This document shows positions 16,706 to 26,376 of a stretch of 64,000 bases of DNA, piece after piece; positions within the stretch are counted from its first letter, which is position 1; every line of letters starts with the position of its first letter. This DNA is from Planctomycetota bacterium. GTDB lineage: Bacteria; Planctomycetota; UBA1135; JACQFD01. The stretch is taken from positions 1 to 64,000 of the forward strand of contig JAEUHX010000033.1 in assembly GCA_016792805.1 (NCBI GenBank), written 5' to 3'. Made by a program: the position numbers and the translations under genes. The notes under the pieces are model-generated. The model did no database searches, was not told the origin of the DNA, and saw only the letters and a program-made list of their open reading frames with translations.

Positions 16706-18019
16706 CTAGAAAGCCTCCTCCGCAGCGGCAGCCAAATACGCATCGATCACCGGCCCACTCAGCCCATCGGGCGTGACGTCCATCGAACGCACTCCATAGC
16801 GGCGCAGGTCCGCCAGCACTTCAAGCCGCTCTCTTCGGATACGCCGCGCGCCTGCCACGAGATAGGCATCGTCGGCAGTGCGAATCGGCATCTCCTCCAG
16901 AGCGCGGCGCTCGGGATCATCCACCGCAGCAAACAACAATTCATGGCGCCGAGCCAGCGCCGCGAGCGCCGGGACTAGGCGCTTCGCGCTCACCGGATCG
17001 GGCAAATCGGTCACCAGCAATACAAATGCACGCTTTCTGTGGGTGGCCCGATGGTGGCGCAGCGCGGCGAGCAAGCTCGACTCCGCGCGGTCGGGAGCGA
17101 GCCACCGCGTCGCGTCGAAGATTTGTGAATACTGCGCAATCCCTCGCCGCGCTGCCACCTCCAGGACCGGCTTTGCCGCGAATGCAATCCAGCCGACGCG
17201 GTCGCCCGCTTCCAACGCCACGCGCGAAAGCCCGAGAAGCGCGTCCAGAGAGGCGTCGAGCTTGCTCGCGCCCTGAAAGCGCGTCGCCGACTTGCGCCCA
17301 ACATCGAGCACGATCGACACCTCACGATTGCGTTCCGTTCGATAATCTCGAACTGTGACTTTGGCGCGCCGCGCAGTCGCCTTCCAATCCACCGACCGGA
17401 TGTCGTCGCCCATCACGTAATCTCGAAGCTGCTCGAACTCCGTCGCTCGTCCCTTGACCCGCACGAGGCGCGCCCCCTGCTGCCGCAGCAATGCGCGGAC
17501 GCGCCGGATTCCGTCGATCACGCCGACCGGAGTAGGATCGACATGCACAGCCTCCGGAAGATCCACTTTTCCGCGGCTCTCCCAAAGCCCGAGCATCGAT
17601 TCGAGCCTCACAAAAACGGGCCCGAGCGTGTGCTCCCCCCGCACGCTCGGAAGCGCCTTCGCCGGAAGTGTCACGTGCTCCCCCGGAGCAACCGCGAAGC
17701 GCGGCGGCGTTTCCAGCTCTTCGAAGCTCAAAGGCCAAGTATCCAAGATGGAGCCCGCGATAGGCTGCCTTCCTCCGCGGTGCTCGATCTCATAATGAAA
17801 CAGCGCCTCGCGACCACGCGGAAGCCGATCGGGACGCAGCCGGCGGATGTGTATGGATCGCAGTCCTGGACAGGCGAGAGCGTCGAGGACGGCAGCCGCC
17901 GCGAGCACCGCATCGCCCAACAATGCGAACAAGCGAAGCTCCGGCAAGAGGATTGCCACGGCGGTCAAGACGCCGAGCGAAGCCACCCATCCGGCAAGTC
18001 GTCGCGTGGGCAAGATCAC
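16706..18019 (-). CDS. DUF58 family protein (von Willebrand A-like)
   Basis: 437 residues. Two hydrophobic segments lie at the N-terminus (about 8-45), followed by a beta-rich region and the DUF58 hallmark: EFEQLRDYVMGDDIRSVDWKATARR spans about residues 195-219 and leads into a vWA-like fold with VSIVLDVGRKS at the MIDAS position. The last serine of the canonical DxSxS is replaced here. DUF58 proteins are partners of MoxR AAA+ ATPases; the MoxR gene ends only 18 bp upstream. It is the last gene of a long co-directional run. Probable role: part of a membrane-linked chaperone or metal-dependent assembly complex. Confidence 0.85.
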   Translation of the reverse strand: MILPTRRLAGWVASLGVLTAVAILLPELRLFALLGDAVLAAAAVLDALACPGLRSIHIRRLRPDRLPRGREALFHYEIEHRGGRQPIAGSILDTWPLSFEELETPPRFAVAPGEHVTLPAKALPSVRGEHTLGPVFVRLESMLGLWESRGKVDLPEAVHVDPTPVGVIDGIRRVRALLRQQGARLVRVKGRATEFEQLRDYVMGDDIRSVDWKATARRAKVTVRDYRTERNREVSIVLDVGRKSATRFQGASKLDASLDALLGLSRVALEAGDRVGWIAFAAKPVLEVAARRGIAQYSQIFDATRWLAPDRAESSLLAALRHHRATHRKRAFVLLVTDLPDPVSAKRLVPALAALARRHELLFAAVDDPERRALEEMPIRTADDAYLVAGARRIRRERLEVLADLRRYGVRSMDVTPDGLSGPVIDAYLAAAAEEAF

Positions 18020-18037
18020 AAAATTCTCCGCGCTGGC

Positions 18038-18988
18038 TCAGCGAGGAGCCGGAACCCGGTCTGCGAGCGCGGTGAGAATTGTCGCGGCCTTCGCCCCCTC
18101 CACCTCAGCCCGAGGATCGAGCAGCACGCGGTGGACCAGGGCTGGAAGCGCAACGCGCTTCACATCCTCCGGATTGGCGTAATCACGTCCGCGCAGGCAT
18201 GCCAGCGCCTTCGCTGCCCGAAGGATGGCCACGCCCGCTCTCGGGCTCGCCCCGAGCAGCAGGGCGGGATCATTTCGCGTCGCGCCGAGGAGCCGCACCA
18301 CATATTCGGCAAGCTCCTCCTGCACGCGCACTTCTTCAGCCGCCTTCTGTACCGATTGTAATATCTCAAGATTGCAGACGGGCTCCACTCCCGAGCGCGC
18401 CGGGTCGATCTCGCCGTGCCGGTGGCGCTCCATCAAAATCGCGCGCTCCACGTCTGGTGTTGGATACCCGATCTCGAGCATGAAGAGGAACCGGTCGAGC
18501 TGCGCCTCCGGAAGCGGATAGGTGCCTTCCTGCTCCACTGGATTCTGCGTCGCGAAAACAACAAAGGGCTCCGGAAGCGGCCGAGACTCCCCGTCGACCG
18601 TCACTGTGCGCTCCTGCATCGCCTCCAGGAGCGCGCTCTGCGTCTTTGCCGGTGCGCGATTCACTTCATCGCACAAAAGCGTCTGAGCGAAGATCGGGCC
18701 GGGGCGGAATGTAAACTCTCCCCGCGAAGGGTGGAACACCGTCGTCCCGGTGACGTCCGACGGCATCAGGTCGGGCGTGAATTGTACTCTTCCGAACTGG
18801 AGCCCAAGCGCGCGCGCCAAGGATCGAACAAAAAGCGTTTTGGCGACGCCGGGGACCCCTTGCAATAAAACGTGTCCCCGAGAGAGGAGAGCGACGACCG
18901 AGAGCTCGAGCACGTCGTCGAGGCCGACGACCGCCCGACGCACGGAGCCGCGGAGAGATTCAAGAAGCTCAGGAGGAGTGGGAGCCAC
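18038..18988 (-). CDS. MoxR-type AAA+ ATPase
   Basis: 316 residues from a GTG at 18988 that overlaps the end of the DUF4350 gene by 20 bp; this start gives the usual MoxR length, and the frame upstream of it is antisense-like. Walker A GVPGVAKT (44-51), Walker B LLCDEVNRA, sensor 1 FATQNPVEQEGTYPLPEAQLD region and the C-terminal lid (SPRAGVAILRAAKALA) are all present. MoxR ATPases act with DUF58/vWA proteins as chaperones for maturation of protein complexes. Flanked by DUF4350 and DUF58, the classical arrangement. Confidence 0.92.
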   Translation of the reverse strand: MAPTPPELLESLRGSVRRAVVGLDDVLELSVVALLSRGHVLLQGVPGVAKTLFVRSLARALGLQFGRVQFTPDLMPSDVTGTTVFHPSRGEFTFRPGPIFAQTLLCDEVNRAPAKTQSALLEAMQERTVTVDGESRPLPEPFVVFATQNPVEQEGTYPLPEAQLDRFLFMLEIGYPTPDVERAILMERHRHGEIDPARSGVEPVCNLEILQSVQKAAEEVRVQEELAEYVVRLLGATRNDPALLLGASPRAGVAILRAAKALACLRGRDYANPEDVKRVALPALVHRVLLDPRAEVEGAKAATILTALADRVPAPR

Positions 18989-20210
18989 GGTGGAGCTTGG
19001 TTTCGAGCGCGGCTGTTTCGACCGCGCGCTGGAGAAGTCGGGAATCGTCGATGGAGCCTGGATGAGTAAGGTGCGCTTCGATCGTTGCGGCGGGCACGCC
19101 GAGGAGAGCGCTCGCGCGCGCCGCCACCTCGGGAAGCGGCACTTCGGGCCGCAGTCCGAGCGCCATGCGCAGCCGGACCTCGAATCCCTGCGCGATCGCT
19201 GCAGCGGCCATTTCCGGCCGCCGCGCCCGCCGGTAGAGCGACGCGATCCCGCGGGCCGCCTCAGTCTGACCGTGGGCCACGGTCCGGGCCGGCTCTCGAA
19301 CGGAACCGAATCGAATACCGCGCGCAATCGCCAGCAGCACCACGGCGAGGGCCACATGAATAGTGACAGGTGCAAAACTCGGAGACAGGGCAAGCGAAAG
19401 AGCGTTGGCGCTCTCTTGCTCACCGATCAGATAGGTGTCCACCAAGAGCGATGGCGCCGACGCATCCCCTCGAGCAACCTCCGCGCGAAGGCGCTCCAGA
19501 AGGTCCACAAGAACGACAGCGTTTTCGGGAAAACCACGAATCGCCCGATTGGTGAACGGCTCGAGCGAAGCCACCACGACCACGACTCCACGGCCAAGAG
19601 ACTTTGCCGCCGCGAACGGCTCGTCGCGCGAACCGAGCACCGGAAGGCAGCCCTCCGGGAGGTCCTCGAGGCGGATCACAAAACGCTCTGGGCTCGAGAG
19701 ACCGGCAGCCGTCGAGGAGGTGCCCTCCTCATCCGCCCGGGGCACCGACTCCCATTCAAGCGCGTCCCGGAGGAGCGACGCCGGAGCGTCGAAGACTGGG
19801 CTGACCGAGTGCATGGGAACGAGCACCACATTTCCCTGCTCGACCCAGCTCCGAATGCTCTGCCAATGCTCCCGGCTCGGGGGATCGCCGTCGCCACCCC
19901 TCGATGCACGCTTCTGCTCTCCCTTGTCCGCGATCCGGCGCATCACGGAGGCGAGAGAGAGCTCGCTCGTCGCCGGGAGCAACATCACATTTCCACGGCC
20001 TTCGAGGAGCACCGGGGGCTTTCCCCAACGCACGACGTTCCAGCCAATGCGATCCAGCACGCGCGCGAGCATCCGCGTCCCCGTCGGCGCCGCCGTATGG
20101 GGACTCGGACTTCCCGCGGCGCCCGCGCTCGCGCCTCCCGCGACAGAGATCACAAAAATGAGCACGAGCAGAACTGCCGCACCGATCTCGAGCCGCGTCC
20201 GCGAATTCAC
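18969..20210 (-). CDS. DUF4350 domain membrane protein
   Basis: 413 residues. An N-terminal membrane segment (8-28) precedes an extracytoplasmic region beginning SPSPHTAAPTGTRMLARVL, the typical DUF4350 opening (S-x-x-x-GT-x-x-L). A second membrane segment (about 305-325, VTIHVALAVVLLAIARGIRF) leads to a C-terminal cytoplasmic helical region. DUF4350 proteins occur between MoxR and DUF4129 genes and have no established activity. The start overlaps the DUF4129 stop by four bases (ATGA), and its own 3' end overlaps MoxR. Confidence 0.82.
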   Translation of the reverse strand: MNSRTRLEIGAAVLLVLIFVISVAGGASAGAAGSPSPHTAAPTGTRMLARVLDRIGWNVVRWGKPPVLLEGRGNVMLLPATSELSLASVMRRIADKGEQKRASRGGDGDPPSREHWQSIRSWVEQGNVVLVPMHSVSPVFDAPASLLRDALEWESVPRADEEGTSSTAAGLSSPERFVIRLEDLPEGCLPVLGSRDEPFAAAKSLGRGVVVVVASLEPFTNRAIRGFPENAVVLVDLLERLRAEVARGDASAPSLLVDTYLIGEQESANALSLALSPSFAPVTIHVALAVVLLAIARGIRFGSVREPARTVAHGQTEAARGIASLYRRARRPEMAAAAIAQGFEVRLRMALGLRPEVPLPEVAARASALLGVPAATIEAHLTHPGSIDDSRLLQRAVETAALETKLHRGSHSS

Positions 20211-20848
20211 CGTGCGCCTCCGTTGCCTCGAGGACCCGTCGAGAGCCGCTCATAGGTGCTGCGGAATTGTTGCACGTCCTCTCGCGTGGGCCGTTCATTT
20301 CCGAACCACGTCACGTCGAGGCGGCGCACCAACGGCGCGAGCTGCTCCCGATCGGACGGGGTCGCACCGCCGCGATCCAGAATCTCCCGATGGGTGAATC
20401 CGGGGCGCAGATCGAGAACTCCGCGCTTGCTCAGCATCACAACTGCCGCGGTGAAATAGGCGCGCATGGCAGCAAGCCACTCACCGGCGGATTCCGCTCG
20501 GCGCGCCTCCGTGAGCGCATCCGCAAGCCACTCCTGACGCGTGCGGCCGGCCACCCTGGGATTTCGCCTCGCGGAAAGAGTCGCCGCCCGGACCCCCTGC
20601 CAGATCGACCATCCGATGTGCGCCAGGAGTGCACACAGGATAATCACTAATGCGACCAGTACGATCGTTCGCACCTCGGGCGACATCGCGCCGAAGGGAT
20701 CGACACGAAACAGCTCACGCAGCTTCTCGAGGAGAGTGCGAAAAAGCTTACGGATTGGGTCCTCGCCGAATTCCGGCTCGAGCAGCGTCGCGCGCACCGC
20801 TTCGCGCACGCGCTCGGAATCGATGCGGGGTCCTTGGAGGTTCCACAC
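20207..20848 (-). CDS. DUF4129 domain protein
   Basis: 213 residues. A basic amphipathic N-terminal region is followed by a single membrane segment (about 63-84) and the DUF4129 domain: RAGEWLAAMRAYFTAAVVMLSKRG, then the conserved THREIL and TWFGNERPT. In other bacteria this domain forms the C-terminus of transglutaminase-like membrane proteins; here it stands alone, as usual in MoxR clusters. Its function is unknown. It lies 15 bp downstream of the membrane-protein gene at 20864. Confidence 0.82.
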   Translation of the reverse strand: MWNLQGPRIDSERVREAVRATLLEPEFGEDPIRKLFRTLLEKLRELFRVDPFGAMSPEVRTIVLVALVIILCALLAHIGWSIWQGVRAATLSARRNPRVAGRTRQEWLADALTEARRAESAGEWLAAMRAYFTAAVVMLSKRGVLDLRPGFTHREILDRGGATPSDREQLAPLVRRLDVTWFGNERPTREDVQQFRSTYERLSTGPRGNGGAR

Positions 20849-20863
20849 GAGAGGGCGGACCGA

Positions 20864-21661
20864 TCAGCCCACCGCCGTGGCCTCGGCGCTGCGATGCCCA
20901 ATCTGAAGATCGAGTCCTTCCTTGCGAACGCGCAGGTCCAGGTAAAAGAGCGTCTGAGCGCATCGCGTGAAGAGACCGAACACAAATCCGCCGCCGGTCG
21001 ACACCACCTGCTGCAATATGGTGGCCGCCAAGTAAGTTTCCGCAGAGTGGTTCCGTTGCAGATAATCGAGAAAGAACATCATCGGAAAAGTGATGGGCCC
21101 CATGACGCTGAATGCGATAAAGCTCATCAAGAACCACAACCCTATGGCGTGCCAGCGGCGGCCCGCCGTCAGCTGCGAACTCCGCTCCAGTGCGGCCGTG
21201 CCGGCTGAGCCTTCGAGCACGACGACCGGTGCGGCCATCCAGAAATGCGCGATGGAAAGGAAAATCCCGAAGCAACACAAGAAGGCGCCGATCTGAGCCA
21301 TCACCTCCGCAAAGAGTACGGACCACGGGCGCTCCCGGCCGACTCGAAGGCTTTCGCGAAAATTCGCATGCTCACCAATCGCCTCCTTCCCGATTGCATG
21401 CTGAATTGCTCCCACAAATACTCCGGAGACCCACAGAACCAAAACAAGCGCCAGGAATGCGACCACGGCGCCCGCGGCGATGAGCGGCCACGACTCCATG
21501 ACAAATCCCGCTACGAGCGGCGCCACGCCGACGGCCATGCCGCCATACGCCAGCAGCGCAAGGGCGACGTGCAATTTCACGAAAAGGCCAAAGCGCTGGA
21601 ATGCAAGCCGAAAGGCCGCATCGAGGAGCTGGCCGAAATCCCGAGGGCGGAGAGGGTCCAT
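20864..21661 (-). CDS. Multi-pass membrane protein (GlpQ-membrane-domain-like)
   Basis: 265 residues with about six hydrophobic segments. The N-terminus MDPLRPRDFGQLLDAAFRLAF resembles the opening of the membrane domain found on some glycerophosphodiester phosphodiesterases and on stand-alone proteins beside MoxR clusters. FCCFGIFLSI and PVVVLEGSAGTAALERSSQL also fit that family. No catalytic phosphodiesterase part is present. Probable partner of the following DUF4129/DUF4350/MoxR/DUF58 genes. Confidence 0.7.
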   Translation of the reverse strand: MDPLRPRDFGQLLDAAFRLAFQRFGLFVKLHVALALLAYGGMAVGVAPLVAGFVMESWPLIAAGAVVAFLALVLVLWVSGVFVGAIQHAIGKEAIGEHANFRESLRVGRERPWSVLFAEVMAQIGAFLCCFGIFLSIAHFWMAAPVVVLEGSAGTAALERSSQLTAGRRWHAIGLWFLMSFIAFSVMGPITFPMMFFLDYLQRNHSAETYLAATILQQVVSTGGGFVFGLFTRCAQTLFYLDLRVRKEGLDLQIGHRSAEATAVG

Positions 21662-21685
21662 GGGCGGGTAGGTGGTCCGGGCATG

Positions 21686-22456
21686 CTATCCGCCCGGTCG
21701 CGTGTCCAAGCGATCGTGGTGGCGCCGCGTCCTCTCCTTCGCAGCCTGCTCTCGGACGAGCCCGTCGAGGACCACCGCCACAGTCCAAGACATGAGGAAC
21801 AGCGACAATGGAATGGCGATGCCTGCTGCGAGTCCCGCCGTCAGCCAGAACCTCACCGCGGGGATTTCTCCGAACGGAAGTACGCGCATGAACTCACCGA
21901 GCCCCAGGGACATCCACCGAGTCACGGGATGTAGGGGCAATGGCATCGCGAAGGCGAGCACGAACCCGAGAGCTTGGAATCGCGACGCGCAGATCAGCGC
22001 GCGCCAAGCCGATCGCACCCCGGCTCCTTCGATCACGATTGTCGCGGCGAGTAGTTTCTGCACGGTGGCGACGGGTAAGACGGAACTCCCGAGAAGGAGC
22101 GCCGGAAGCAAATCTAAGAATCCAAGAAGAAGGCTCCATGCCAAATAGGCGGGAAAGAGCGCAAATGCCCTGCCAACCGCTGAGCTAGTTGGAAGGCGAA
22201 CACCACAGTGATGATGCGCCAATACTGTGAGAGCCAATAATTCGAACGGCGAGGCGATTACGGCAACTAGGAGCGACATCCACGGCGTGAAGACCCCGTC
22301 GAGCTGACGGGCCTGCTCCACGGTGAAAAGGACCGCCACCGCATGAAGCAGCTGGAGAACGGCCAGGCAACTTGCGGCAACCGGGGCCGAGAATGCCGCG
22401 CGAAACGATTCGTGAAGCAGCCGATAGAGTGAGCGCGGCTGAGGCAGATCGGCCAT
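21686..22456 (-). CDS. Multi-pass membrane protein, unknown
   Basis: 256 residues from the ATG at 22456, which lies two bases from the upstream lipoprotein stop; longer versions would run through that gene. Five to six hydrophobic segments, with the conserved-looking patches PFELLALTVLAHHH and GAGVRSAWRALICASRFQALGF. The overall layout resembles its downstream neighbour (residue pattern ...VLEGSAG..AL.RS versus ...VIEGAGV.SAWRA), so the two may be distant paralogues. Function unknown; position suggests a part of the MoxR-associated membrane complex. Confidence 0.65.
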   Translation of the reverse strand: MADLPQPRSLYRLLHESFRAAFSAPVAASCLAVLQLLHAVAVLFTVEQARQLDGVFTPWMSLLVAVIASPFELLALTVLAHHHCGVRLPTSSAVGRAFALFPAYLAWSLLLGFLDLLPALLLGSSVLPVATVQKLLAATIVIEGAGVRSAWRALICASRFQALGFVLAFAMPLPLHPVTRWMSLGLGEFMRVLPFGEIPAVRFWLTAGLAAGIAIPLSLFLMSWTVAVVLDGLVREQAAKERTRRHHDRLDTRPGG

Positions 22457-22457
22457 G

Positions 22458-23180
22458 TCAGCGCCCGCCGGAGACCGCCTCGCGCGCAAGCTGCTCGCGC
22501 AGCTCGGCCACGGCCAAGCGAATCTGTTGCGTAAGCATGCGCGAAAAGGCACGGCACGCGAGGTCGGCCTCGCGCGAATTGTAGATCCAGGTGATCTGTG
22601 TGTTCTGATCCACGATCTCGCGCGTCCAAACGGCAGCCGCGGTGCGGCGATCTACGAGCGTCGCTCTGGCGCCAACCCGGCAGCGCAGCGTCCCCTCCGG
22701 GAATCCCAACAAATGCAGCAGCGGCGAGATCAGCGATACGCCGTAGGTCAAGTATCCCTCCGAAATATGGCAATCCTGCAGCTCGAGCTTGAGCTCGTAA
22801 CGCTCCCCGTGAACCCCCGTCGGAACGCGCCGGCAGGCGCGGAAGAGCCCCTGTCCTTCGATCTCTAAACGCAAAGCCTCCGCCAAATCCTCGGACGGAT
22901 CGAACCCATTCAGATTGGGCGATGCGTCGAACCACGCGCGCTCAGGAAAATCGGCGTAAGAGGTGGCGAATGGTATGAACGGAATCAGCGCAAGATTCTT
23001 GAGGTTGTGATTGAGCGGATCACGCCCGCGCGAGTCGCGCACCGGCGGGATCGCCACACCTTCTTTCACAATCGCCTCGCCGGTGATCCGCGGCGACGGC
23101 TCGAAGCGGAACACCGCGATGTTCGAGCAGCCCGCGAGCGCGGCCGCCCCGATCGCGCAAGCTGCCGCGCGGGCGATCAA
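22458..23180 (-). CDS. Outer-membrane or periplasmic lipoprotein, unknown
   Basis: 240 residues with a lipobox LAGC (Cys18) after a short signal peptide. The mature part resembles small lipoproteins that build a composite beta-sheet: EDLAEALRLEIEGQGLF, YELKLELQDCHISEGYLTYG and WTREIVDQN are suggestive of an ABC-type or GNA1162-like lipoprotein that adds up to oligomeric assemblies, but I cannot name the family. It overlaps the sigma-54-type gene stop by four bases (ATGA). Confidence 0.65.
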   Translation of the reverse strand: MIARAAACAIGAAALAGCSNIAVFRFEPSPRITGEAIVKEGVAIPPVRDSRGRDPLNHNLKNLALIPFIPFATSYADFPERAWFDASPNLNGFDPSEDLAEALRLEIEGQGLFRACRRVPTGVHGERYELKLELQDCHISEGYLTYGVSLISPLLHLLGFPEGTLRCRVGARATLVDRRTAAAVWTREIVDQNTQITWIYNSREADLACRAFSRMLTQQIRLAVAELREQLAREAVSGGR

Positions 23181-24112
23181 CCGCGAACCTCGGGGCTCAA
23201 GTCCCCCACGTCGATGACGTCGTCGCAGAGCGCGACGCCGCGCCGAATCTCATTCTCGAGCTCGCGAACATTTCCCGGCCAGCGGTGCTTTTGTAAGGCC
23301 TTCATCGCGGCGGGCGTGACCGCGAGCTCCCGCTTGCTCTCTGCGGTCGCCTTGCGGAGGAAATGCTGTACCAGGAGCGGAATGTCTTCCTTGCGATCTC
23401 GCAGAGGCGGAAGATAAATGGTGATCACGTTCAGACGGAAGAACAGATCCTCGCGGAAGAGCTTCTTCGCCACGAGATCCCGTAGGTCTTTGTTGCTGGC
23501 GGCGATCACACGCACGTCGACATGAAGCACGGCAGTGCCACCGACGGGGCGGATCTCGCCGTCTTGCAGCACGCGGAGGAGCTTCGTCTGCATCGCCGAC
23601 GACATGTCGCCGATCTCGTCGAGGAAAATCGTTCCATGATTGGCATTCTCGAAGTGACCTTTCCGCTCCGCCACCGCGCCGGTGAATGCACCCTTTTTGT
23701 GGCCAAACAATTCACTCTCGAGCAGCGTTTCGGGGATCGCGGCACAATTCTCCGAAACGAAGGGCTTGTCTTTGCGCGGGCCGTATTTGTGCAGCGCGCG
23801 GGCGATTAGCTCCTTGCCCGTGCCGCTCTCTCCTTGGATCAGCACCGGATAGGCACTCGGCAGCACTTTCTCGAGGAGCTCGTAGACTTGCCCCATCGCC
23901 GCCGACGTGCCCACGATGTCAAAGCGCCCCGTCTCCTTCGACGGGTCGAGCTTCGGACGCGCCGGACGCAGCTCCGCGCGGAGCAGATCGAGCGCATCGG
24001 CGGCCTCGAACTGCTCGCGCACGGCACGCGCCAGCTCCGCGAGCCCGTCCCGGCCGTGCGCCGCGGCAGAGGCCGTCAGCTCCTTCAGCGTTTTCTTGAT
24101 CTCTGTGCTCAC
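23177..24112 (-). CDS. Sigma-54-type AAA+ activator without receiver or HTH domain
   Basis: 311 residues from the GTG at 24112, which overlaps the pcrA stop (GTGA). The AAA+ domain fills residues 65-300: Walker A GESGTGKE (94-101), the sigma-54-contacting loop GAFTGA (141-146), Walker B IFLDEIG, and the arginine-finger region [10 protein letters not shown]. The chain stops about 20 residues after the [12 protein letters not shown] helix, so the Fis-type helix-turn-helix of normal activators is missing, and the 60-residue N-terminus is too short for a receiver, GAF or PAS domain. It would act from solution or through a partner. No sigma-54 gene is in the window. Confidence 0.85.
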   Translation of the reverse strand: MSTEIKKTLKELTASAAAHGRDGLAELARAVREQFEAADALDLLRAELRPARPKLDPSKETGRFDIVGTSAAMGQVYELLEKVLPSAYPVLIQGESGTGKELIARALHKYGPRKDKPFVSENCAAIPETLLESELFGHKKGAFTGAVAERKGHFENANHGTIFLDEIGDMSSAMQTKLLRVLQDGEIRPVGGTAVLHVDVRVIAASNKDLRDLVAKKLFREDLFFRLNVITIYLPPLRDRKEDIPLLVQHFLRKATAESKRELAVTPAAMKALQKHRWPGNVRELENEIRRGVALCDDVIDVGDLSPEVRG

Positions 24113-26376
24113 GGAGTCTGCGACACCTTCTCGAGATTGGCGTATTGTAATAGCAACTGCTTCGTGCCGGCGCCGCGGAACTGTACGACCGCCTTCGCGT
24201 TGGGCCCGGCGCCGGTGATCTCGACGATCTTGCCGACGCCGAAATGTGCATGCACGACGACGTCGCCCGGGCCGAGGCCGCCTGCCGTCTTGGTGGAGCC
24301 GCCCGTGGACGACGAGGCGGCTTTCGGAGCATAGCTGGCACTCGGCGTCGAGATGCTTCGCGACACCGACGGCGCCTCCTCGCGCTCCTGGGACTCCTCC
24401 CACGCCTCGCGTTCTGGAAGCCGCTCGCGGTGCTCGCGCAACAAAAGCGCCGGAGGGATCTCGTCGAGGAATCGGGAGCGGCCGCCGCGCTCGGAGTCGC
24501 CGGTGCCGTAGATTCCGAACTGTGAACGATAGCGCGCGTACGAGAGGAAGAGGCGCTCGCGAGCTCGCGTGATTCCCACATAAAGGAGCCGGCGCTCCTC
24601 CTCGAGCCCTTCGCCTCCGGCACGCTCTTCGACCGCGCGGCGATGGGGCATCAGCCCTTCCTCGAGCCCCGCGATGAACACCGCCGGGAACTCGAGCCCC
24701 TTGGCCGAGTGCAGCGTCATCAGCGTAACGCGCTCGACCCCTTCCTCGAGCCGATCGGTATCGGAGACAAGCGAGACTTCCGATAGATAGCCTCTCACAA
24801 ATCCCTGAGGCTCGCGTGCGTCGTACTCAGCGGCGGAGGCCACGAGCTCGCGCACGTTCGAAACGCGCTCCTCGTCGCCGCCGTCTTCCAGATCACCGCA
24901 GTATTCGACGTATTTTGTAGCATCGAGCACTGCTTGGAGTGCGAGCTCCGCGGGGCCGTCGACGAACTGACGCAGATCGTCGACGATCCGGAGGAATTGT
25001 TCCATCGACGAGCGCGCCTTGGCCGGGAATCCTGCGCGGACGTGGCTGCGCGACATCGTTTCGAGGAGCGGCAGGCCGAGCCGCTGCGCCTCCTCGCGCA
25101 GCTTGTACACCGTGGCATCGCCGATTCCGCGGCTCGGCACATTCACAATACGCTCAAAGGAGACGTCGTCGCGGGGATTCGCGAGAAGCCTCAAATACGC
25201 GAGCACGTCCTTGATCTCGCGCCGCTCGAAGAACTCAAGCCCTGCGGCGATCCGGTACGGCACGCCCGCGTCGCGCAGCGCCTTTTCGAGCGCTCGCTGC
25301 AGGAAGTTCGCGCGATAGAAAATCGCGATCTCGTTGGCTCGGTACGCGCGCCCGCCTCCGGGGCCGCGCCCAAGCTCACGAATCTTGCGGACGATGCCAT
25401 GGGCCTCGTCGAGCTCATCGATCGACTCCATCTCGATCAGCTTCGCGCCCGGGGCCGCTTCGGTCTTCAGGTTTTTTTGCTTGCGAAGCGTATTGTGCTC
25501 AATGACCGCCTGCGCCGCGTCCAAGATATTCTTGGTAGAACGATAATTCTGCTCGAGGCGAAGGACCGTCGCCGGCGCGAAGTCGCGCTCGAAATCGAGG
25601 ATGTTCCGCAGATCGGCGCCGCGCCAGCCATAGATGCTCTGGTCGGGATCGCCGCACACGGTGAGGTTGCGGTGCACCGCCGCGAGGTGCTTCGTGATCC
25701 GGTACTGCACCGCATTGGTGTCTTGATACTCATCCACGAGCACGTGCTCGAACCGCCGCGCGTACTTCTCGCCGACATCCTTGTGCTTCTCGAAGATCTC
25801 CAGCAGCTTCAGAAGGAGGTCATCGAAATCGAGGGCCGCGCTCTTTGCCATCCGCTCGGCGTACGCGCGTTCGATCTTCAGAAACGTCTCGTCGTGGATC
25901 TCTTCGAGGTCGCGCTCGCCGGGCGCGAGCCCTCGATTCTTGCGTGACGAGATGCGGTGCCCGATCGGGCCCGCCTTGTATTTGGATTCATCCAGCTCGA
26001 GCTCGCGGATGACCGTCTTGAGGCACTGCCCGCGGTCGTAGGTGTCGTAGATCGTGAAGTCGGGCGACAGCCCGAGCGCCGTGGCCTCGCGCCTCAGGAT
26101 GCGCGCTGCCGCGGAGTGAAATGTGGAGACCCATAAATCGGATCGCGGCACGAGCTGCATCACGCGATCGCGCATCTCGCGCGCCGCCTTGTTCGTAAAA
26201 GTGATGGCAATAACGTGCAACGGATCGACGCCGCGCTCGAGCATGAGATGGGCGATGCGTCGAGTGATCACTCGCGTCTTCCCGGAACCGGCGCCTGCGA
26301 GCAGAAGCAGCGGTCCGCCGGGGTGAAGCACGGCCGCGCGCTGCTCGGCGTTCAGGTCGTGGAGAATCGAGCTCAA
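24109..26376 (-). CDS. pcrA: ATP-dependent DNA helicase PcrA/UvrD
   Basis: 755 residues, normal for the family. Superfamily 1A motifs are in order: LNAEQRAAV (Q motif), GAGSGKT (28-34), DEYQDTN (motif II), CGDPDQSIYGWRGAD (III), LEQNYRS (IV), LMTLHSAKGLEF (V) and GITRARERL (VI). The C-terminus, after a linker of about 60 residues, carries the Tudor-like end GDVVVHAHFGVGKIVEI. It unwinds DNA with 3'-5' polarity in repair and replication restart. The gene is translationally coupled with the methyltransferase upstream and the AAA+ gene downstream. Confidence 0.95.
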   Translation of the reverse strand: MSSILHDLNAEQRAAVLHPGGPLLLLAGAGSGKTRVITRRIAHLMLERGVDPLHVIAITFTNKAAREMRDRVMQLVPRSDLWVSTFHSAAARILRREATALGLSPDFTIYDTYDRGQCLKTVIRELELDESKYKAGPIGHRISSRKNRGLAPGERDLEEIHDETFLKIERAYAERMAKSAALDFDDLLLKLLEIFEKHKDVGEKYARRFEHVLVDEYQDTNAVQYRITKHLAAVHRNLTVCGDPDQSIYGWRGADLRNILDFERDFAPATVLRLEQNYRSTKNILDAAQAVIEHNTLRKQKNLKTEAAPGAKLIEMESIDELDEAHGIVRKIRELGRGPGGGRAYRANEIAIFYRANFLQRALEKALRDAGVPYRIAAGLEFFERREIKDVLAYLRLLANPRDDVSFERIVNVPSRGIGDATVYKLREEAQRLGLPLLETMSRSHVRAGFPAKARSSMEQFLRIVDDLRQFVDGPAELALQAVLDATKYVEYCGDLEDGGDEERVSNVRELVASAAEYDAREPQGFVRGYLSEVSLVSDTDRLEEGVERVTLMTLHSAKGLEFPAVFIAGLEEGLMPHRRAVEERAGGEGLEEERRLLYVGITRARERLFLSYARYRSQFGIYGTGDSERGGRSRFLDEIPPALLLREHRERLPEREAWEESQEREEAPSVSRSISTPSASYAPKAASSSTGGSTKTAGGLGPGDVVVHAHFGVGKIVEITGAGPNAKAVVQFRGAGTKQLLLQYANLEKVSQTP

